NCBI GenBank assembly: GCA_019414665.1
Contig: DXLO01000005.1
Coordinates: 1 to 64,000 of the forward strand
Direction of reading: 5' to 3'
From: Bacteroides sp.
Lineage (GTDB): Bacteria; Bacteroidota; Bacteroidia; Bacteroidales; Bacteroidaceae
Length of the DNA stretch: 64,000 nt
Position numbers and translations under genes: made by a program. Of the stretch, positions 34,389 to 44,197 are shown one piece after another. Every line of letters begins with the position of its first letter. Within the stretch, counting starts at the first letter, position 1. The notes beneath the pieces are model-generated. The model was not told the DNA's origin, made no database searches, and worked only from the letters and a program-made list of their open reading frames with translations.

Positions 34389-36056
34389 TTACTTGTCGAT
34401 TCTGAACCAGTCAACATCTACCCAGCCGCCGTCGTTGGTCTTGATGGCCGGACGTGTGCAGAATGTACCTACTTTGGCACCTATCCATTTGCCTTCTTTC
34501 ACCTGGAATTCTTTTCCGAACTTGTGGAATTTCTTTCCGTTGGTGCTGTAGCTCAACTGACATTTTACCACCAGGTCGTGTCCGCCTTCGCTCTTGCCGA
34601 TCTTTTCACCCGTAGTAGTGATTTCGGCACGCAGGTAAATTTCATTACCTTTCAGCGGAAGGGTTTCGTTTACGGTTTCCTGACCGCCACGATCGGCTTT
34701 CTTGCATTCTACCTGAGAGAGAACCAGTCCGTTTTCGGTATTTTCGAGCACGATACCTGCATAGTCCATACCCATAACTACCAGTCCTGTACGTTCGCCT
34801 TTGTACTTGGCGATAGGAGAGAACTTCATCTTCATGGTAGCGCTGAAGCTTGGAGCAGGGATTTTTTGCAGCAGCATGTTGGGCACATCCCACAGGCTCT
34901 TGTAGTTTTCAGGAACCGGATAAGAATAGAGGCGCAATACTCCATGTTCCTGATCGGCAAAGTACCACTTGTCGTTGATATTGGCATTCCATTGCCATTG
35001 CAGGCCCAGTTCGTTTGTATTGAACTCATCGCTTTCCTGCGGAGTACAGATAGGATATGTCTTTCCTACGTTCGGTTTTTTGTAAGTCAGTACAGGTTCG
35101 CCACAACCGTCGCCATCCTTGTCTTCACCGATTACAGGCCAGTCGTTTACCCATTTTACCGGTTGCAGGTGAACCAGACGTCCGGCTGCACCCACATCCT
35201 GGAAGTGCAGGAACCAGTCTTCTCCGCTTGGGGTATCTACCCAGCCTCCCTGATGAGGTCCGTTGACAGGGCTGTTGCCTTGTGCCAGCACGGTTTTCCA
35301 TTCATACGGTCCGTATACGTTTTTCGAACGCAGTACAACCTGCCAGCCTGTAGGAACACCACCAGCCGGATGGAAGATATAATAATATCCGTTGCGCTTG
35401 TAGAACTTCGGTCCTTCGCAAGTTTCATGTGCCTCATGACCGTCGAAAACGATACGTGACGGACTGATGGTACGGGTAGCATCAGCACTCAGTTCGCATA
35501 CGGCGATCACACTCTTCAGTCCGGCACGGCTTCCGGCATATGCGTGTGCCAGATATACCCGTCCGTCTTCGTCCCACAGCGGAGTAGTATCAATGATACC
35601 TTTGGCAGCCTTTACCAGTACCGGTTCGCACCACGGACCTTTTACGTCTTTAGCCTTTGTCATGAAGATACCCTGATCAGGATCTCCCCAGAATATATAG
35701 AATTCACCGTTGTGATGACGGATACACGGAGCCCATACACGGTTGCCATGCTGAGGCGTCACATCTGTATGAGGTGGAAGTGAAGCCGGAACGGCTGCGC
35801 TCACGATACTCCAGTTTACCAGATCTTTGGAGTGGAGAATCTGCAAAGCCGGCAGACATCCGAAGCTGGATGAGGTCATGTAGAAGTCATCGCCTACACG
35901 GCAAACATCGGGATCGGAGTAATCGGCATATAGTACCGGATTCTTGTATGTTCCGTCACCCTGGTCGGCAACCCATACCTTCGATACATAGTTTTGTGCC
36001 TGTACCGAGGGTACGAGGCAGCTTCCCAGTAAGATTGAGAATACGATTGATTTCAT
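34389..36056 (-). CDS. GH43 family glycoside hydrolase
   Basis: A 555-residue exported enzyme with a signal peptide (to about 21). The five-bladed GH43 domain shows the catalytic base Asp48 in YSDPD, the supporting Asp in IDTTPLWDEDG near 162 and the acid Glu in CEGPKFY near 221. A C-terminal concanavalin-like beta-sandwich fills about 345-555. The architecture suits an exo-acting beta-xylosidase or alpha-L-arabinofuranosidase; as neighbours are pectin genes, removal of arabinose side chains is a reasonable guess. It lies downstream of DUF4861 and GH28 in the same minus-strand direction, 153 bases from the former, and may have its own promoter. Confidence 0.9.
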   Translation of the reverse strand: MKSIVFSILLGSCLVPSVQAQNYVSKVWVADQGDGTYKNPVLYADYSDPDVCRVGDDFYMTSSSFGCLPALQILHSKDLVNWSIVSAAVPASLPPHTDVTPQHGNRVWAPCIRHHNGEFYIFWGDPDQGIFMTKAKDVKGPWCEPVLVKAAKGIIDTTPLWDEDGRVYLAHAYAGSRAGLKSVIAVCELSADATRTISPSRIVFDGHEAHETCEGPKFYKRNGYYYIFHPAGGVPTGWQVVLRSKNVYGPYEWKTVLAQGNSPVNGPHQGGWVDTPSGEDWFLHFQDVGAAGRLVHLQPVKWVNDWPVIGEDKDGDGCGEPVLTYKKPNVGKTYPICTPQESDEFNTNELGLQWQWNANINDKWYFADQEHGVLRLYSYPVPENYKSLWDVPNMLLQKIPAPSFSATMKMKFSPIAKYKGERTGLVVMGMDYAGIVLENTENGLVLSQVECKKADRGGQETVNETLPLKGNEIYLRAEITTTGEKIGKSEGGHDLVVKCQLSYSTNGKKFHKFGKEFQVKEGKWIGAKVGTFCTRPAIKTNDGGWVDVDWFRIDK

Positions 36057-36209
36057 GGATTATGGTTATTTAGTTAATAAATTATTTTGTTCGCATTTGT
36101 GTGTTATTCACATCGTCTGACTTTTATAAAATACGTCCGAAGTGCCTGAAACCTCCATTCGCTTTGTCTTTTTTAACTTCTGTGTCCCGATGTGGTGTTT
36201 ATGTTGTGA

Positions 36210-37436
36210 CTATTTCTTGACGACTGTAATTTTGACCGGCTGTTCCAACGCCTTTTTCCATTCCTGTACGTAGGCAAACCATTTTTCCTTGTCGGGATAA
36301 CCGAAGGTTTCCTTGCACGAGGTGAATGATGTATAGTAGCGGAACGAACTTTTTCCGGGAGCGCTGATGGTATAAAGGAAGTTTTCCTTGTCGGATGTTT
36401 CTTTTACCACATACTTCTTGGGAATATAAGTAGCCAGTCCTACGGTTTCTTTTTTATATTTCACTGTATCGTTTACCGGCCAGTCTGTACCCCAGCTTGC
36501 AACCAGTCCGTTATGGTCGGAAAACATGTCGGCGTGTCCTGTAATGTTCTGCACACCGGTACAGAATACTTCCTTATCCAGCGGAGCATCGAACAGCACA
36601 TCTACCTGTGCATCGCGGTGTCCGGCATACAGTGTATAGCGGTTTATCATGTTCAGTTCCTTGTTCTGATACTGCCAGCCCTTTACCTCTGCATCGACAA
36701 TGGTACGTACCGGTCCTGAAGCCAGGATACGCTGTCCACGTACGGCAACCGGTTTGATAAGTGTAGACTGTGTACCGTCCCATCCTCTCAGTGTTCCGGC
36801 TCCGCAGCTGCTGTTTACCTTGATGACATCATCGCCGAAGCCGCGCTTCAACTGTTCGCCGGTAGGGTAGAACTGACTTTCTTCCAGCTCCAGACCTTTG
36901 TGGAATTTTCCGTACAGGTCGGTAGTCTGTTTCTCATTGAAATAAATGCGGTATGCTACCAGCTCACTTTCGAAAGCCGCTCCGTGGTGATGCTGTACGT
37001 TGTAAGTGTCCGAAGCACCGTCGGCATAGATGGCATATCCTTTGGCATATTTGTTTTTCTTGGAAGTGCGGAGCAACATTTCGGCATACACACGTGCCGG
37101 ATATGTTTTGTCGCTTTTAAGACTGGATAGTGTGACGTTGAGTGTCTTCTTGCCCGAAGCCGGCAGGTTGATGACAAAAGCCAGTTCGTCGGCACGGGTG
37201 TCACCGTTCATATCGTCGAGCTGTGAGGGAATTTCGTTTGTCCCGTCGAAAACAGTAGCCGACTTGACAGTAAATCCTGCTCCAAGGGAACTGAGATCAA
37301 TAACGACAGGCTCGTCCACCTTTTCAGCGTTCCACGGATTTTCAACGATGACTTCTATTTTCTTTTCCTGACCTTGTGCCGATGCACTCAGTTCTCCTGC
37401 CAGCAGTGCCAGACAGATTGCAGAGAATGTTTTCAT
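36210..37436 (-). CDS. DUF4861 exported protein of a pectin locus
   Basis: A 408-residue protein with a signal peptide (to about 20) matching DUF4861. It starts with a beta-sandwich-like domain (VENPWNAEKVDEPVVIDL) and continues with a larger beta-rich domain including HHHGAAFESELVAYRIYF. Several His and Glu residues in the latter could be catalytic. DUF4861 genes repeatedly occur in pectin and rhamnogalacturonan loci, but the reaction is not known to me. It lies between GH28 and GH43. Confidence 0.8.
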   Translation of the reverse strand: MKTFSAICLALLAGELSASAQGQEKKIEVIVENPWNAEKVDEPVVIDLSSLGAGFTVKSATVFDGTNEIPSQLDDMNGDTRADELAFVINLPASGKKTLNVTLSSLKSDKTYPARVYAEMLLRTSKKNKYAKGYAIYADGASDTYNVQHHHGAAFESELVAYRIYFNEKQTTDLYGKFHKGLELEESQFYPTGEQLKRGFGDDVIKVNSSCGAGTLRGWDGTQSTLIKPVAVRGQRILASGPVRTIVDAEVKGWQYQNKELNMINRYTLYAGHRDAQVDVLFDAPLDKEVFCTGVQNITGHADMFSDHNGLVASWGTDWPVNDTVKYKKETVGLATYIPKKYVVKETSDKENFLYTISAPGKSSFRYYTSFTSCKETFGYPDKEKWFAYVQEWKKALEQPVKITVVKK

Positions 37437-37524
37437 AATATATTCAGCATTTTATCGGTATCCGATAAGTTCCGGATATCAAAGAACTTGTCGGAGTAGT
37501 ATATGATTTTATAGTCGGAAGTTC

Positions 37525-37595
37525 CGAAAAGGAAGAAAGGATCTGTAAACATGAGAACCAAGCTTGCGTGACTTGAACCGGATGTTTACAGACCC
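37525..37595 (-). terminator. Terminator between GH28 and DUF4861 (minus strand)
   Basis: Read on the minus strand, GGGTCTGTAAACAT (37595-37582) pairs with ATGTTTACAGATCC (37552-37539) with one wobble, followed by TTTCTTCCTTTTC. It implies that GH28 and DUF4861 can be transcribed separately. Confidence 0.7.
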
Positions 37596-37632
37596 TTCGT
37601 CGTTCTTATTTCTGATAACGGAAGGATTCGGG

Positions 37633-39240
37633 TTAGAATTTATACGATTCTGCCTGGTTTCCTACCTTTTTATATTGTTTGTCGCCTACAGTAACGTTTG
37701 TTACATTCTGCATTTTCAGGTTGTTTCCACCTTTAGTAGTAATGACTTTCACGTTTTTCAGTGTAGCACCATCTGCACGGTTCAGTATTACGCCGTCTTT
37801 AGCATCCGACATGGTTACGTTTTCGATGTGGATATTTTTGATAGGCATTTCCGGCAAACCGTTGAACAAGATAGCACGTCCTACGTTCTTTGCTGTAACG
37901 TTCTTGATGAAAATGTCGCGGAAAGCAGGAGTTTCTTCTGTTACGGCAGGAATCTTCTGTTCTGTCGGGTTGTTGTAACCGTCGCCTTCACCCGGAGCCT
38001 TTCCGCCATAGAACAAGTCGAAAATCAATCCTTCGTTCGGGATGTTGATCATGTTGATGTTGTTGATATGGATATTTTCTACTACACCACCACGTCCGCG
38101 GGTACTCTTGAAACGCAAGCCGACATCAGTTCCCAGGAATGTACAGTTGTCTACGTAGATGTTCTTTACACCACCTGACATTTCGCTACCTACAACGAAA
38201 CCTCCATGTCCGTGCAGAACTACGTTGTTGCGGATGATGACATTCTGGCAAGGTTCACCACGACGGCGTCCGTCTTCGTCCTTACCCGACTTGATACAGA
38301 TACCATCGTCGCCGGCATCGAAGCTGCTGTTCTGAATCAGTGCACGGTTGCAAGACTCCAGGTCGAGTGCATCACCATTCTGTGAGTACCAGGGGTTAGA
38401 TACGCTGATATTGTTGATGGTAATGTCTTCGCAAGAAAGCGGATGCAGACACCAGCTTGGAGAGTTCTTGAAGGTTACGCCTTCCAGCAACACCTTTTTA
38501 CACTTGATAAAGCTCAGCAGAACCGGACGCAGCCAGTCGCGTATGCTGTTCCATTCTTCATCGGTATTGATTCCTTCGGGCACATTGAAGTTCTTGCATG
38601 CCATAGCTCCTTTGATAGAGCCTTCGCTCGGATACCAGATACGTCCTGATTCATCGAGTACACCACCCGAAGCCACCAGCTTTTTCCATTGGTTGGCAGT
38701 CATTTTGTCTTTCTTTACCGGACGCCATGTATCACCGTTTCCGTCCATCACACCTTTTCCGGTGATGGCAACGTTTTCAGCGTTGAGAGCTGATATCGGT
38801 GACTGGCAGCGGCGTGTTTCCAGTCCTTCGAATGAAGTTTTGACGATAGGATACTGAGTGTGGTCGGCTGTAAACAGAACCAGTGCGTTTTCTTCCAGAT
38901 ATAAATTGATGTTGCTTTGCAGTACGATAGGACCGGTAAGCCACAGTCCCGCAGGTACGATAACCTTACCGCCACCCTTTTCGGCTACGGCCTTGATAGC
39001 TTTGTCGAAAGCTTCTGTATTGAGCGTAATACCGTCGGCTACAGCACCGAATTCAGTAATAGAACGCGAATAATCGGGAAATACCGGCAGCTGAACCTTA
39101 TTCATCTGAAATGGCAGTTCACTGTAGATGTTATCGGCTTCTGTTGCATTTTTTGCCGTTACACTGTTTGTGTAGCCCAGTGCAAAAGCTGCGATGCATA
39201 CTGATAAAGCCCATTGTCTTAAGTTGCTAAATGTAATCAT
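37633..39240 (-). CDS. GH28 polygalacturonase-type hydrolase
   Basis: A 535-residue exported enzyme with the right-handed beta-helix of GH28. The signal peptide ends near residue 30. Family blocks are NGD (288-290, usual NTD), DAGDD with the two catalytic Asp (308-312), GHGG (344-347) and RFK (376-378, usual RIK). It should hydrolyse galacturonic acid linkages in homogalacturonan or rhamnogalacturonan. It is first of the GH28-DUF4861-GH43 series and is divergent from fabI. A minus-strand TAATTTTG (39446-39439) fits a -7 element. Confidence 0.92.
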   Translation of the reverse strand: MITFSNLRQWALSVCIAAFALGYTNSVTAKNATEADNIYSELPFQMNKVQLPVFPDYSRSITEFGAVADGITLNTEAFDKAIKAVAEKGGGKVIVPAGLWLTGPIVLQSNINLYLEENALVLFTADHTQYPIVKTSFEGLETRRCQSPISALNAENVAITGKGVMDGNGDTWRPVKKDKMTANQWKKLVASGGVLDESGRIWYPSEGSIKGAMACKNFNVPEGINTDEEWNSIRDWLRPVLLSFIKCKKVLLEGVTFKNSPSWCLHPLSCEDITINNISVSNPWYSQNGDALDLESCNRALIQNSSFDAGDDGICIKSGKDEDGRRRGEPCQNVIIRNNVVLHGHGGFVVGSEMSGGVKNIYVDNCTFLGTDVGLRFKSTRGRGGVVENIHINNINMINIPNEGLIFDLFYGGKAPGEGDGYNNPTEQKIPAVTEETPAFRDIFIKNVTAKNVGRAILFNGLPEMPIKNIHIENVTMSDAKDGVILNRADGATLKNVKVITTKGGNNLKMQNVTNVTVGDKQYKKVGNQAESYKF

Positions 39241-39656
39241 GAGCGCTAATATTTATGTTTATCTTGTTGTTCTTTTACTCTATTTAAATAAAGGTGAGGT
39301 TTTCTTGAATGTACTTATTATCCTTAGCGCCCGGCAACGTTCTTTCACAGAAGGTTGACAGGCAGGATAATAAAGACCTTTTTTTAACCTAATTTCTAAC
39401 CTTAATAAATATTATGAAAAACCTCTTGTTGATGTTTACAAAATTAGCAGGTTCGCATGAAAACGATGTGAACATTTTGATTCAATAGGTGAAAAAAATG
39501 TGCAATCTTGTGTTTTTATATATGAAAAATTGACAAAAGATGCATTCTTTGGTATGCAGGGGGGAATATTGTTCATTTTTCATAGATTCATGCCTGAAAA
39601 TGTCAGGATTAACAGAATTGTTTGTATCTTTGCCCCAAATTTATAATAAAAAAAGT
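39241..39656. other. Divergent intergenic region GH28 / fabI
   Basis: An AT-rich region of 416 bases. It contains a minus-strand TAATTTTG (39439-39446) for GH28 and a plus-strand TATCTTTG (39625-39632) for fabI. A short palindrome TGCCTGAAAATGTCAGG lies near 39589. The two boxes shared upstream of the PL1 genes were not found here. Confidence 0.5.
39625..39632 (+). promoter_or_regulatory. Candidate -7 element of fabI
   Basis: TATCTTTG fits TAnnTTTG and lies 25 bases before the fabI start; no TTTG is seen at the usual upstream spacing. Confidence 0.5.
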
Positions 39657-40514
39657 ATGAGTTATAATTTACTGAAAGGAAAAAGAGGTATTGTTTTTGG
39701 TGCTCTGAATGAACAGTCTATTGCATGGAAAGTTGCAGAAAAAGCTGTTGAAGAAGGAGCAGTGATCACTTTGTCCAATACTCCTGTTGCTGTCCGTATG
39801 GGAGAAGTTTCTGCATTGGCAGAAAAGCTGAATTGCGAAGTGATTCCGGCAGACGCTACAAGCGTAGAAGATTTGGAAAACGTTTTCAAGCGTTCAATGG
39901 AGGTATTGGGAGGTAAAATCGACTTTGTACTGCACTCTATAGGTATGTCACCTAACGTACGTAAGAAACGTACTTACGATGACCTTGACTATGATATGTT
40001 GAACAAAACGCTGGATATTTCAGCCGTTTCATTCCATAAGATGATTCAGTCGGCTAAAAAACTGAATGCTATCAACGAATACGGTTCTATCGTTGCACTG
40101 AGCTATGTAGCTGCACAGCGTACATTCTACGGTTACAATGATATGGCAGATGCGAAAGCTTTGCTTGAATCTATCGCACGTAGCTTCGGTTACATTTACG
40201 GACGCGAACATCACGTACGTATCAATACCATTTCACAGTCGCCTACCATGACTACTGCCGGATCGGGAGTAAAAGGTATGGATAAACTGTTCGACTTTGC
40301 CAACCGCATGTCGCCTCTGGGCAATGCTTCGGCTGACGAATGTGCTGACTACTGTATCGTAATGTTCTCTGACCTTACTCGTAAAGTCACTATGCAGAAC
40401 CTGTTCCACGATGGAGGTTTCTCTAGCGTAGGTATGAGTCTTCGTGCTATGGCTACTTACGAAAAGGGTCTGGATGAATACAAAGACGAAAGCGGAAATA
40501 TTATCTACGGATAA
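39657..40514 (+). CDS. fabI: Enoyl-[acyl-carrier-protein] reductase FabI
   Basis: A 285-residue short-chain reductase of fatty-acid synthesis, reducing the trans-2 enoyl-ACP double bond with NADH. The cofactor site is GALNEQSIAWKVAE near residue 15-28, HSIGMSP lies near 98, and the catalytic Tyr and Lys are in the RTFYGYNDMADAKA block (Y-x6-K pattern). ATG 39657 is chosen because a -7 element sits 25 bases upstream and the protein aligns from MSYNLLKGKRG; the frame is open from 39540. Cytoplasmic core gene; a gldB-like gene and an RsmI-like gene follow closely. Confidence 0.95.
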   Translation: MSYNLLKGKRGIVFGALNEQSIAWKVAEKAVEEGAVITLSNTPVAVRMGEVSALAEKLNCEVIPADATSVEDLENVFKRSMEVLGGKIDFVLHSIGMSPNVRKKRTYDDLDYDMLNKTLDISAVSFHKMIQSAKKLNAINEYGSIVALSYVAAQRTFYGYNDMADAKALLESIARSFGYIYGREHHVRINTISQSPTMTTAGSGVKGMDKLFDFANRMSPLGNASADECADYCIVMFSDLTRKVTMQNLFHDGGFSSVGMSLRAMATYEKGLDEYKDESGNIIYG

Positions 40515-40537
40515 TACCTGACGGATAAACTGTTTAC

Positions 40538-41524
40538 ATGAGAAAATTTATATTCATATTACTAAGCATCGTCGTACTTGTTTCCTGTCATACAGGAGAG
40601 CAAGACGGCGATGTTTTGCTTAATAAGAATATAAAGGTTTTCCGTTACGACCGTCTGCAATTTGAGGCCACGGCAATGAACAGCTTCTCGGCATTGCAGA
40701 AAATGAGCCTCGACTGTCCGCGTGCTACCAAGATTCTGATAGAAGATGTGCTCATGCTGGGTACAGTAGACGAGCCGGCTATCAACGAACGCTTGTGTGA
40801 GTATTACTCGGACACAATTTTGCTCCGGCTGATGCAGGATGCGACCGAGAAGTTCAAAGATATGACTTCCCTTGAAAAGGGATTTACCGAAGGTTTTCAC
40901 CGTTTGCGGGAAGAGATACCTTCATTTCCCATACCGGCAGTCTACTCGCAAATCTCAGCACTCAACCAGTCGGTAGTGGTGGGCGACAGCTTGCTGGGCT
41001 TCAGTATTGACAAGTACATGGGCGAAGACTATCCGCTTTATCGCCGGTATTATTACGACTATCAGCGCCGCTCGATGAATCCGGACCGGATACTTCCCGA
41101 CTGTTTTACCTTCTATCTGCTTAGCTTATATCCGTTTGAATGGCATCCGGGACACCGTTCGCTATACGATGTCATCATGCACCAGGGAAAAATACACTGG
41201 GTAGTGCGTAAGGTACTTAAGATGAAATCGAACGGAGCAATGCTGGGATATAGCAGCGAGGAAGAAGACTGGTGCAAGGAACATGAGAAGGAGATGTGGA
41301 AATGGATGAAAGAAAGGGGACATCTCGCGAGTACAGACCCGATGCTGATTCGTGCATATACACATTCCGATCCGAGCATGGTACTCAACGGTGAGAAGAT
41401 TCCGCCGGTAATAGGCTTATGGCTGGGAATGCAGCTTGTAGAAAAATACATGAAGCAACACTCTGACGTGAGTATTGCCACACTGCTGGAACGTACTGAT
41501 TTCGGCAATCTGACTTTAGACTGA
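40538..41524 (+). CDS. GldB-family gliding-motility lipoprotein homologue
   Basis: A 328-residue lipoprotein (lipobox VLVSC) that matches the GldB family across its length, with NKNIKVFRYDRLQFE near the start, the GDSLLGFSIDKYMGEDYP block in the middle and PPVIGLWLGMQLVEKYM near the end. GldB is needed for gliding in flavobacteria; non-gliding Bacteroides keep homologues of unknown role, possibly linked to type IX secretion or lipoprotein handling. It lies 23 bases after fabI and 28 before the methyltransferase, so they look like one operon. Confidence 0.82.
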   Translation: MRKFIFILLSIVVLVSCHTGEQDGDVLLNKNIKVFRYDRLQFEATAMNSFSALQKMSLDCPRATKILIEDVLMLGTVDEPAINERLCEYYSDTILLRLMQDATEKFKDMTSLEKGFTEGFHRLREEIPSFPIPAVYSQISALNQSVVVGDSLLGFSIDKYMGEDYPLYRRYYYDYQRRSMNPDRILPDCFTFYLLSLYPFEWHPGHRSLYDVIMHQGKIHWVVRKVLKMKSNGAMLGYSSEEEDWCKEHEKEMWKWMKERGHLASTDPMLIRAYTHSDPSMVLNGEKIPPVIGLWLGMQLVEKYMKQHSDVSIATLLERTDFGNLTLD

Positions 41525-41552
41525 GCTACAAAAATATAGATTATAGACAATC

Positions 41553-42257
41553 ATGGATACAGCATTATACTTGCTGCCGGTGACTCTTGGTGATACTCCG
41601 GTAGAAAAAGTCCTTCCTTCGTACAATAGAGAAATCATTCTGCAGATTCGTCATTTTATCGTAGAGGATGTGCGCTCGGCACGCCGATTCCTGAAAAAAG
41701 TGGATCGGGATATCAATATCGACGAACTGACGTTTTATCCGTTGAACAAACATACGTCACCCGAAGCTATCTCGGGTTATCTGAAACCGTTGCAGGAAGG
41801 AAACTCCATGGGAGTAATCTCGGAAGCAGGTTGTCCGGCCGTTGCCGATCCGGGAGCAGATGTTGTAGCTATCGCACAGCGCAAGAATCTGAAGGTGGTT
41901 CCTTTGGTGGGACCGTCGTCTATTATCCTGTCGGTCATGGGCTCGGGCTTCAACGGACAAAGCTTCGCTTTCCACGGTTATCTGCCTATCGAACCGGGAG
42001 AACGTCAGAAAAGATTGAAGGAACTGGAACAGCGGGTATACAGTGAGCATCAGACACAGCTTTTCATCGAAACACCTTACCGTAACAACAAGATGCTGGA
42101 GGATATCTTGAAAGCCTGCCGTCCGCAAACCAAACTTTGTGTGGCTGCCAATATTACCTGTGAGGGGGAATATATCAAAACCAAGACTGTTCAGGAATGG
42201 AAAGGTCATTTGCCCGACCTTTCAAAGATACCGTGCATATTTTTGATTTATAAATAA
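41553..42257 (+). CDS. RsmI-like tetrapyrrole-methylase-family SAM methyltransferase
   Basis: A 234-residue cytoplasmic methyltransferase of the fold used by RsmI, which methylates C1402 of 16S rRNA. Visible family blocks are MGVISEAGCPAVADPGAD, VPLVGPSSIILSVMGSGFNG and LFIETPYRNNKML. It is shorter than RsmI (about 280) and begins differently, so it may be a side family present in Bacteroidetes; rRNA as target is inferred only. It is the third gene after fabI. The next gene converges with a 5-base gap and no terminator-like hairpin. Confidence 0.82.
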   Translation: MDTALYLLPVTLGDTPVEKVLPSYNREIILQIRHFIVEDVRSARRFLKKVDRDINIDELTFYPLNKHTSPEAISGYLKPLQEGNSMGVISEAGCPAVADPGADVVAIAQRKNLKVVPLVGPSSIILSVMGSGFNGQSFAFHGYLPIEPGERQKRLKELEQRVYSEHQTQLFIETPYRNNKMLEDILKACRPQTKLCVAANITCEGEYIKTKTVQEWKGHLPDLSKIPCIFLIYK

Positions 42258-42262
42258 AAATA

Positions 42263-43273
42263 CTATTCGGAAGCACCGAATGCCTTCCACATTTCTGCTG
42301 CCATCTGAAGTGTATCCAGTTCTGAAAGCAGGGAAGGACTGTATCTGCGTGCAGCGGTTTCGCTTATTTCGTCGAAAGAAAAGAATCTGCCTCCGGTTAT
42401 TTTCTGCAGGTCTGTTTCGTTCTGGAGAGGGAGAATGTACAACGATACGCGTTGCTGGTTGTCGGCATCGCATGATGTAGTTGTATATTTCAATATAAGC
42501 CGTGGGGTAGTATCTTTCGAAGCACATATCTTTTTGGCAATGCGTGCGGTGTATTCGCAGCTCTTTTCGATTGGTCCCTCAAAAGGACTTTCTACAGCAA
42601 TATCCCACATGGGAGCGTTTTCGTATTTTTCATCAGGACATCCGGTACGTTGTTTCAGGTAGATTTTTCCGTCGTGTACTACTGCAATGCGCACCAGACT
42701 ATAACGGAAGTTTTCCTGAAGTGCGAGATGGATTCCTACTACATTGATGACCAGGCACAGCACATAGATAATAACCGGTATGCCGTACATCAGGAAGAAA
42801 GAACCCTCTTCCAAAAACAGATGTTCGATATGGTCTACAAAAAGCAGGATAGTAAGATGCAGTGATGAAAGTATTACAATGGTTTTTGCTTCCAGAACAA
42901 AAGAGAAACAGTTTCTCAGATGCAGCCGTTCTTGCAGTTCCTTGTAGATTTCGGGAGCTGTGATATGGATGAATGCCACAATGAGCAGCAACAGCTCCAG
43001 TATGGGAGTAATGCTTCCGTATGGAATAAATTTGTAGCCTGTAAACAGGCGAAGTACGAAGCAGGAACCTATGCCTATACTACCTAGCAGAAGGAAAAAA
43101 TTCAGATCCTTCAGGCGTACAATGCCGTATAACAGCAGACCGAGGCAGACTATAAAACCTATTCCCAGCACTATTGTATTTTGGAAAAAATGCAAACATA
43201 TCAGTGTTGCTATGATAGGCAACAGTCCGAGCGATACTATCTTGTTTCTGTATTTTAATATAAGTTTCATCAT
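42263..43273 (-). CDS. Multi-pass membrane protein with NUDIX-like C-terminal domain
   Basis: A 336-residue protein. Residues 1-185 hold about seven hydrophobic helices. Residues about 190-330 look like a cytoplasmic alpha/beta domain resembling NUDIX hydrolases: LVRIAVVHDGKIYLKQR matches the first strands, and a WDIAVESPFEGPIEKSCEYTA region stands where the GX5EX7REUXEE box would be, but the full box is not present. It may thus be a binding, not catalytic, version. The start could be 43273 or 43270. Its stop lies five bases from the converging methyltransferase gene. I know no function. Confidence 0.6.
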   Translation of the reverse strand: MMKLILKYRNKIVSLGLLPIIATLICLHFFQNTIVLGIGFIVCLGLLLYGIVRLKDLNFFLLLGSIGIGSCFVLRLFTGYKFIPYGSITPILELLLLIVAFIHITAPEIYKELQERLHLRNCFSFVLEAKTIVILSSLHLTILLFVDHIEHLFLEEGSFFLMYGIPVIIYVLCLVINVVGIHLALQENFRYSLVRIAVVHDGKIYLKQRTGCPDEKYENAPMWDIAVESPFEGPIEKSCEYTARIAKKICASKDTTPRLILKYTTTSCDADNQQRVSLYILPLQNETDLQKITGGRFFSFDEISETAARRYSPSLLSELDTLQMAAEMWKAFGASE

Positions 43274-43321
43274 CTGCCGTGGTCTTTTTTATAGGTGTAA
43301 CAAGGTTCTTTTCCGAATTGT

Positions 43322-44173
43322 TCACTTATAGCGGATGTGTTTTTCGGCATGATAGGAAGAACGTACCAGCGGACCGCTTTCTACTGTGGCAAATCCTTTC
43401 TTTTCTCCGGTTTCCTTGTAGCGGGCAAATTGTTCGGGTGTGACATACTCATGAACGGGATAATGTTTCCGGCTCGGCTGGAGATATTGTCCAATGGTGA
43501 GAATGCGGCAGCCGTTTGCCAGCAGGTCGTCCATGGTCTGTTCTACTTCTTCAGGAGTTTCTCCCAGTCCTACCATGATGCCCGACTTGGCCGTTATTCC
43601 ACTCTCGGCTATCTGGCGGATAACCTCCAGACTTCGGTCGTAGGTTGCCACGCTTCTTACCAGCGGGCTGATGCGGCGTACGGTTTCCATGTTGTGTGAA
43701 ATAATATCGGGACGGGCGTCGGTTACCATGCGGATCAGTTCTTCCCTGCCTTGAAAGTCGGGGATGAGTGTTTCCAGTGTTGTATTCGGATTGACTTCTT
43801 TTATCGCTTTGATTGTGGCAGCCCAGTGAGCTGCTCCCAGATCAGGCAGATCGTCGCGGTCTACCGAGGTGACAACGGCATGATCCAGTTTCATCAGACG
43901 GACCGATTCGGCTACCCGTTCAGGCTCCTGAGTGTCGAGCGGAAGCGGTTTCCCGCTGAGGGTGTTACAGAATTTGCATGAGCGGGTACAGATAGCACCA
44001 CCTATCATGAAAGTAGCCGTTCCTTTTCCCCAGCATTCGCCCAGATTCGGACAACGGCCGCTGCTGCATATCGTATGCAGTTTATGCGTATCGACAATGC
44101 GTTTTGTATCGGTATAGCGTGCATTGGTTCCGATAGTTATTTTCAGCCATTCAGGCTTTTTTACGTGTTCCAT
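43322..44173 (-). CDS. lipA: Lipoyl synthase LipA
   Basis: A 283-residue radical-SAM enzyme that inserts two sulfur atoms into octanoyl groups on lipoyl domains. It shows both iron-sulfur motifs: CSSGRCPNLGEC for the auxiliary cluster and CTRSCKFC for the SAM cluster, and the C-terminal RSSYHA that ligates the auxiliary cluster. Length fits the family. It is expected in the cytoplasm and serves pyruvate and 2-oxoglutarate dehydrogenases and glycine cleavage. It lies 48 bases after the membrane/NUDIX-like gene and 104 after the peptidase, all on the minus strand. Confidence 0.96.
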   Translation of the reverse strand: MEHVKKPEWLKITIGTNARYTDTKRIVDTHKLHTICSSGRCPNLGECWGKGTATFMIGGAICTRSCKFCNTLSGKPLPLDTQEPERVAESVRLMKLDHAVVTSVDRDDLPDLGAAHWAATIKAIKEVNPNTTLETLIPDFQGREELIRMVTDARPDIISHNMETVRRISPLVRSVATYDRSLEVIRQIAESGITAKSGIMVGLGETPEEVEQTMDDLLANGCRILTIGQYLQPSRKHYPVHEYVTPEQFARYKETGEKKGFATVESGPLVRSSYHAEKHIRYK

Positions 44174-44197
44174 AGTATATTGGTCTAAGAATGAGAA

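Noticed and set aside
39540..39656. N-terminal extension of FabI by 39 residues
   Set aside because: A promoter -7 element lies at 39625 inside it, and the protein family begins at 39657.
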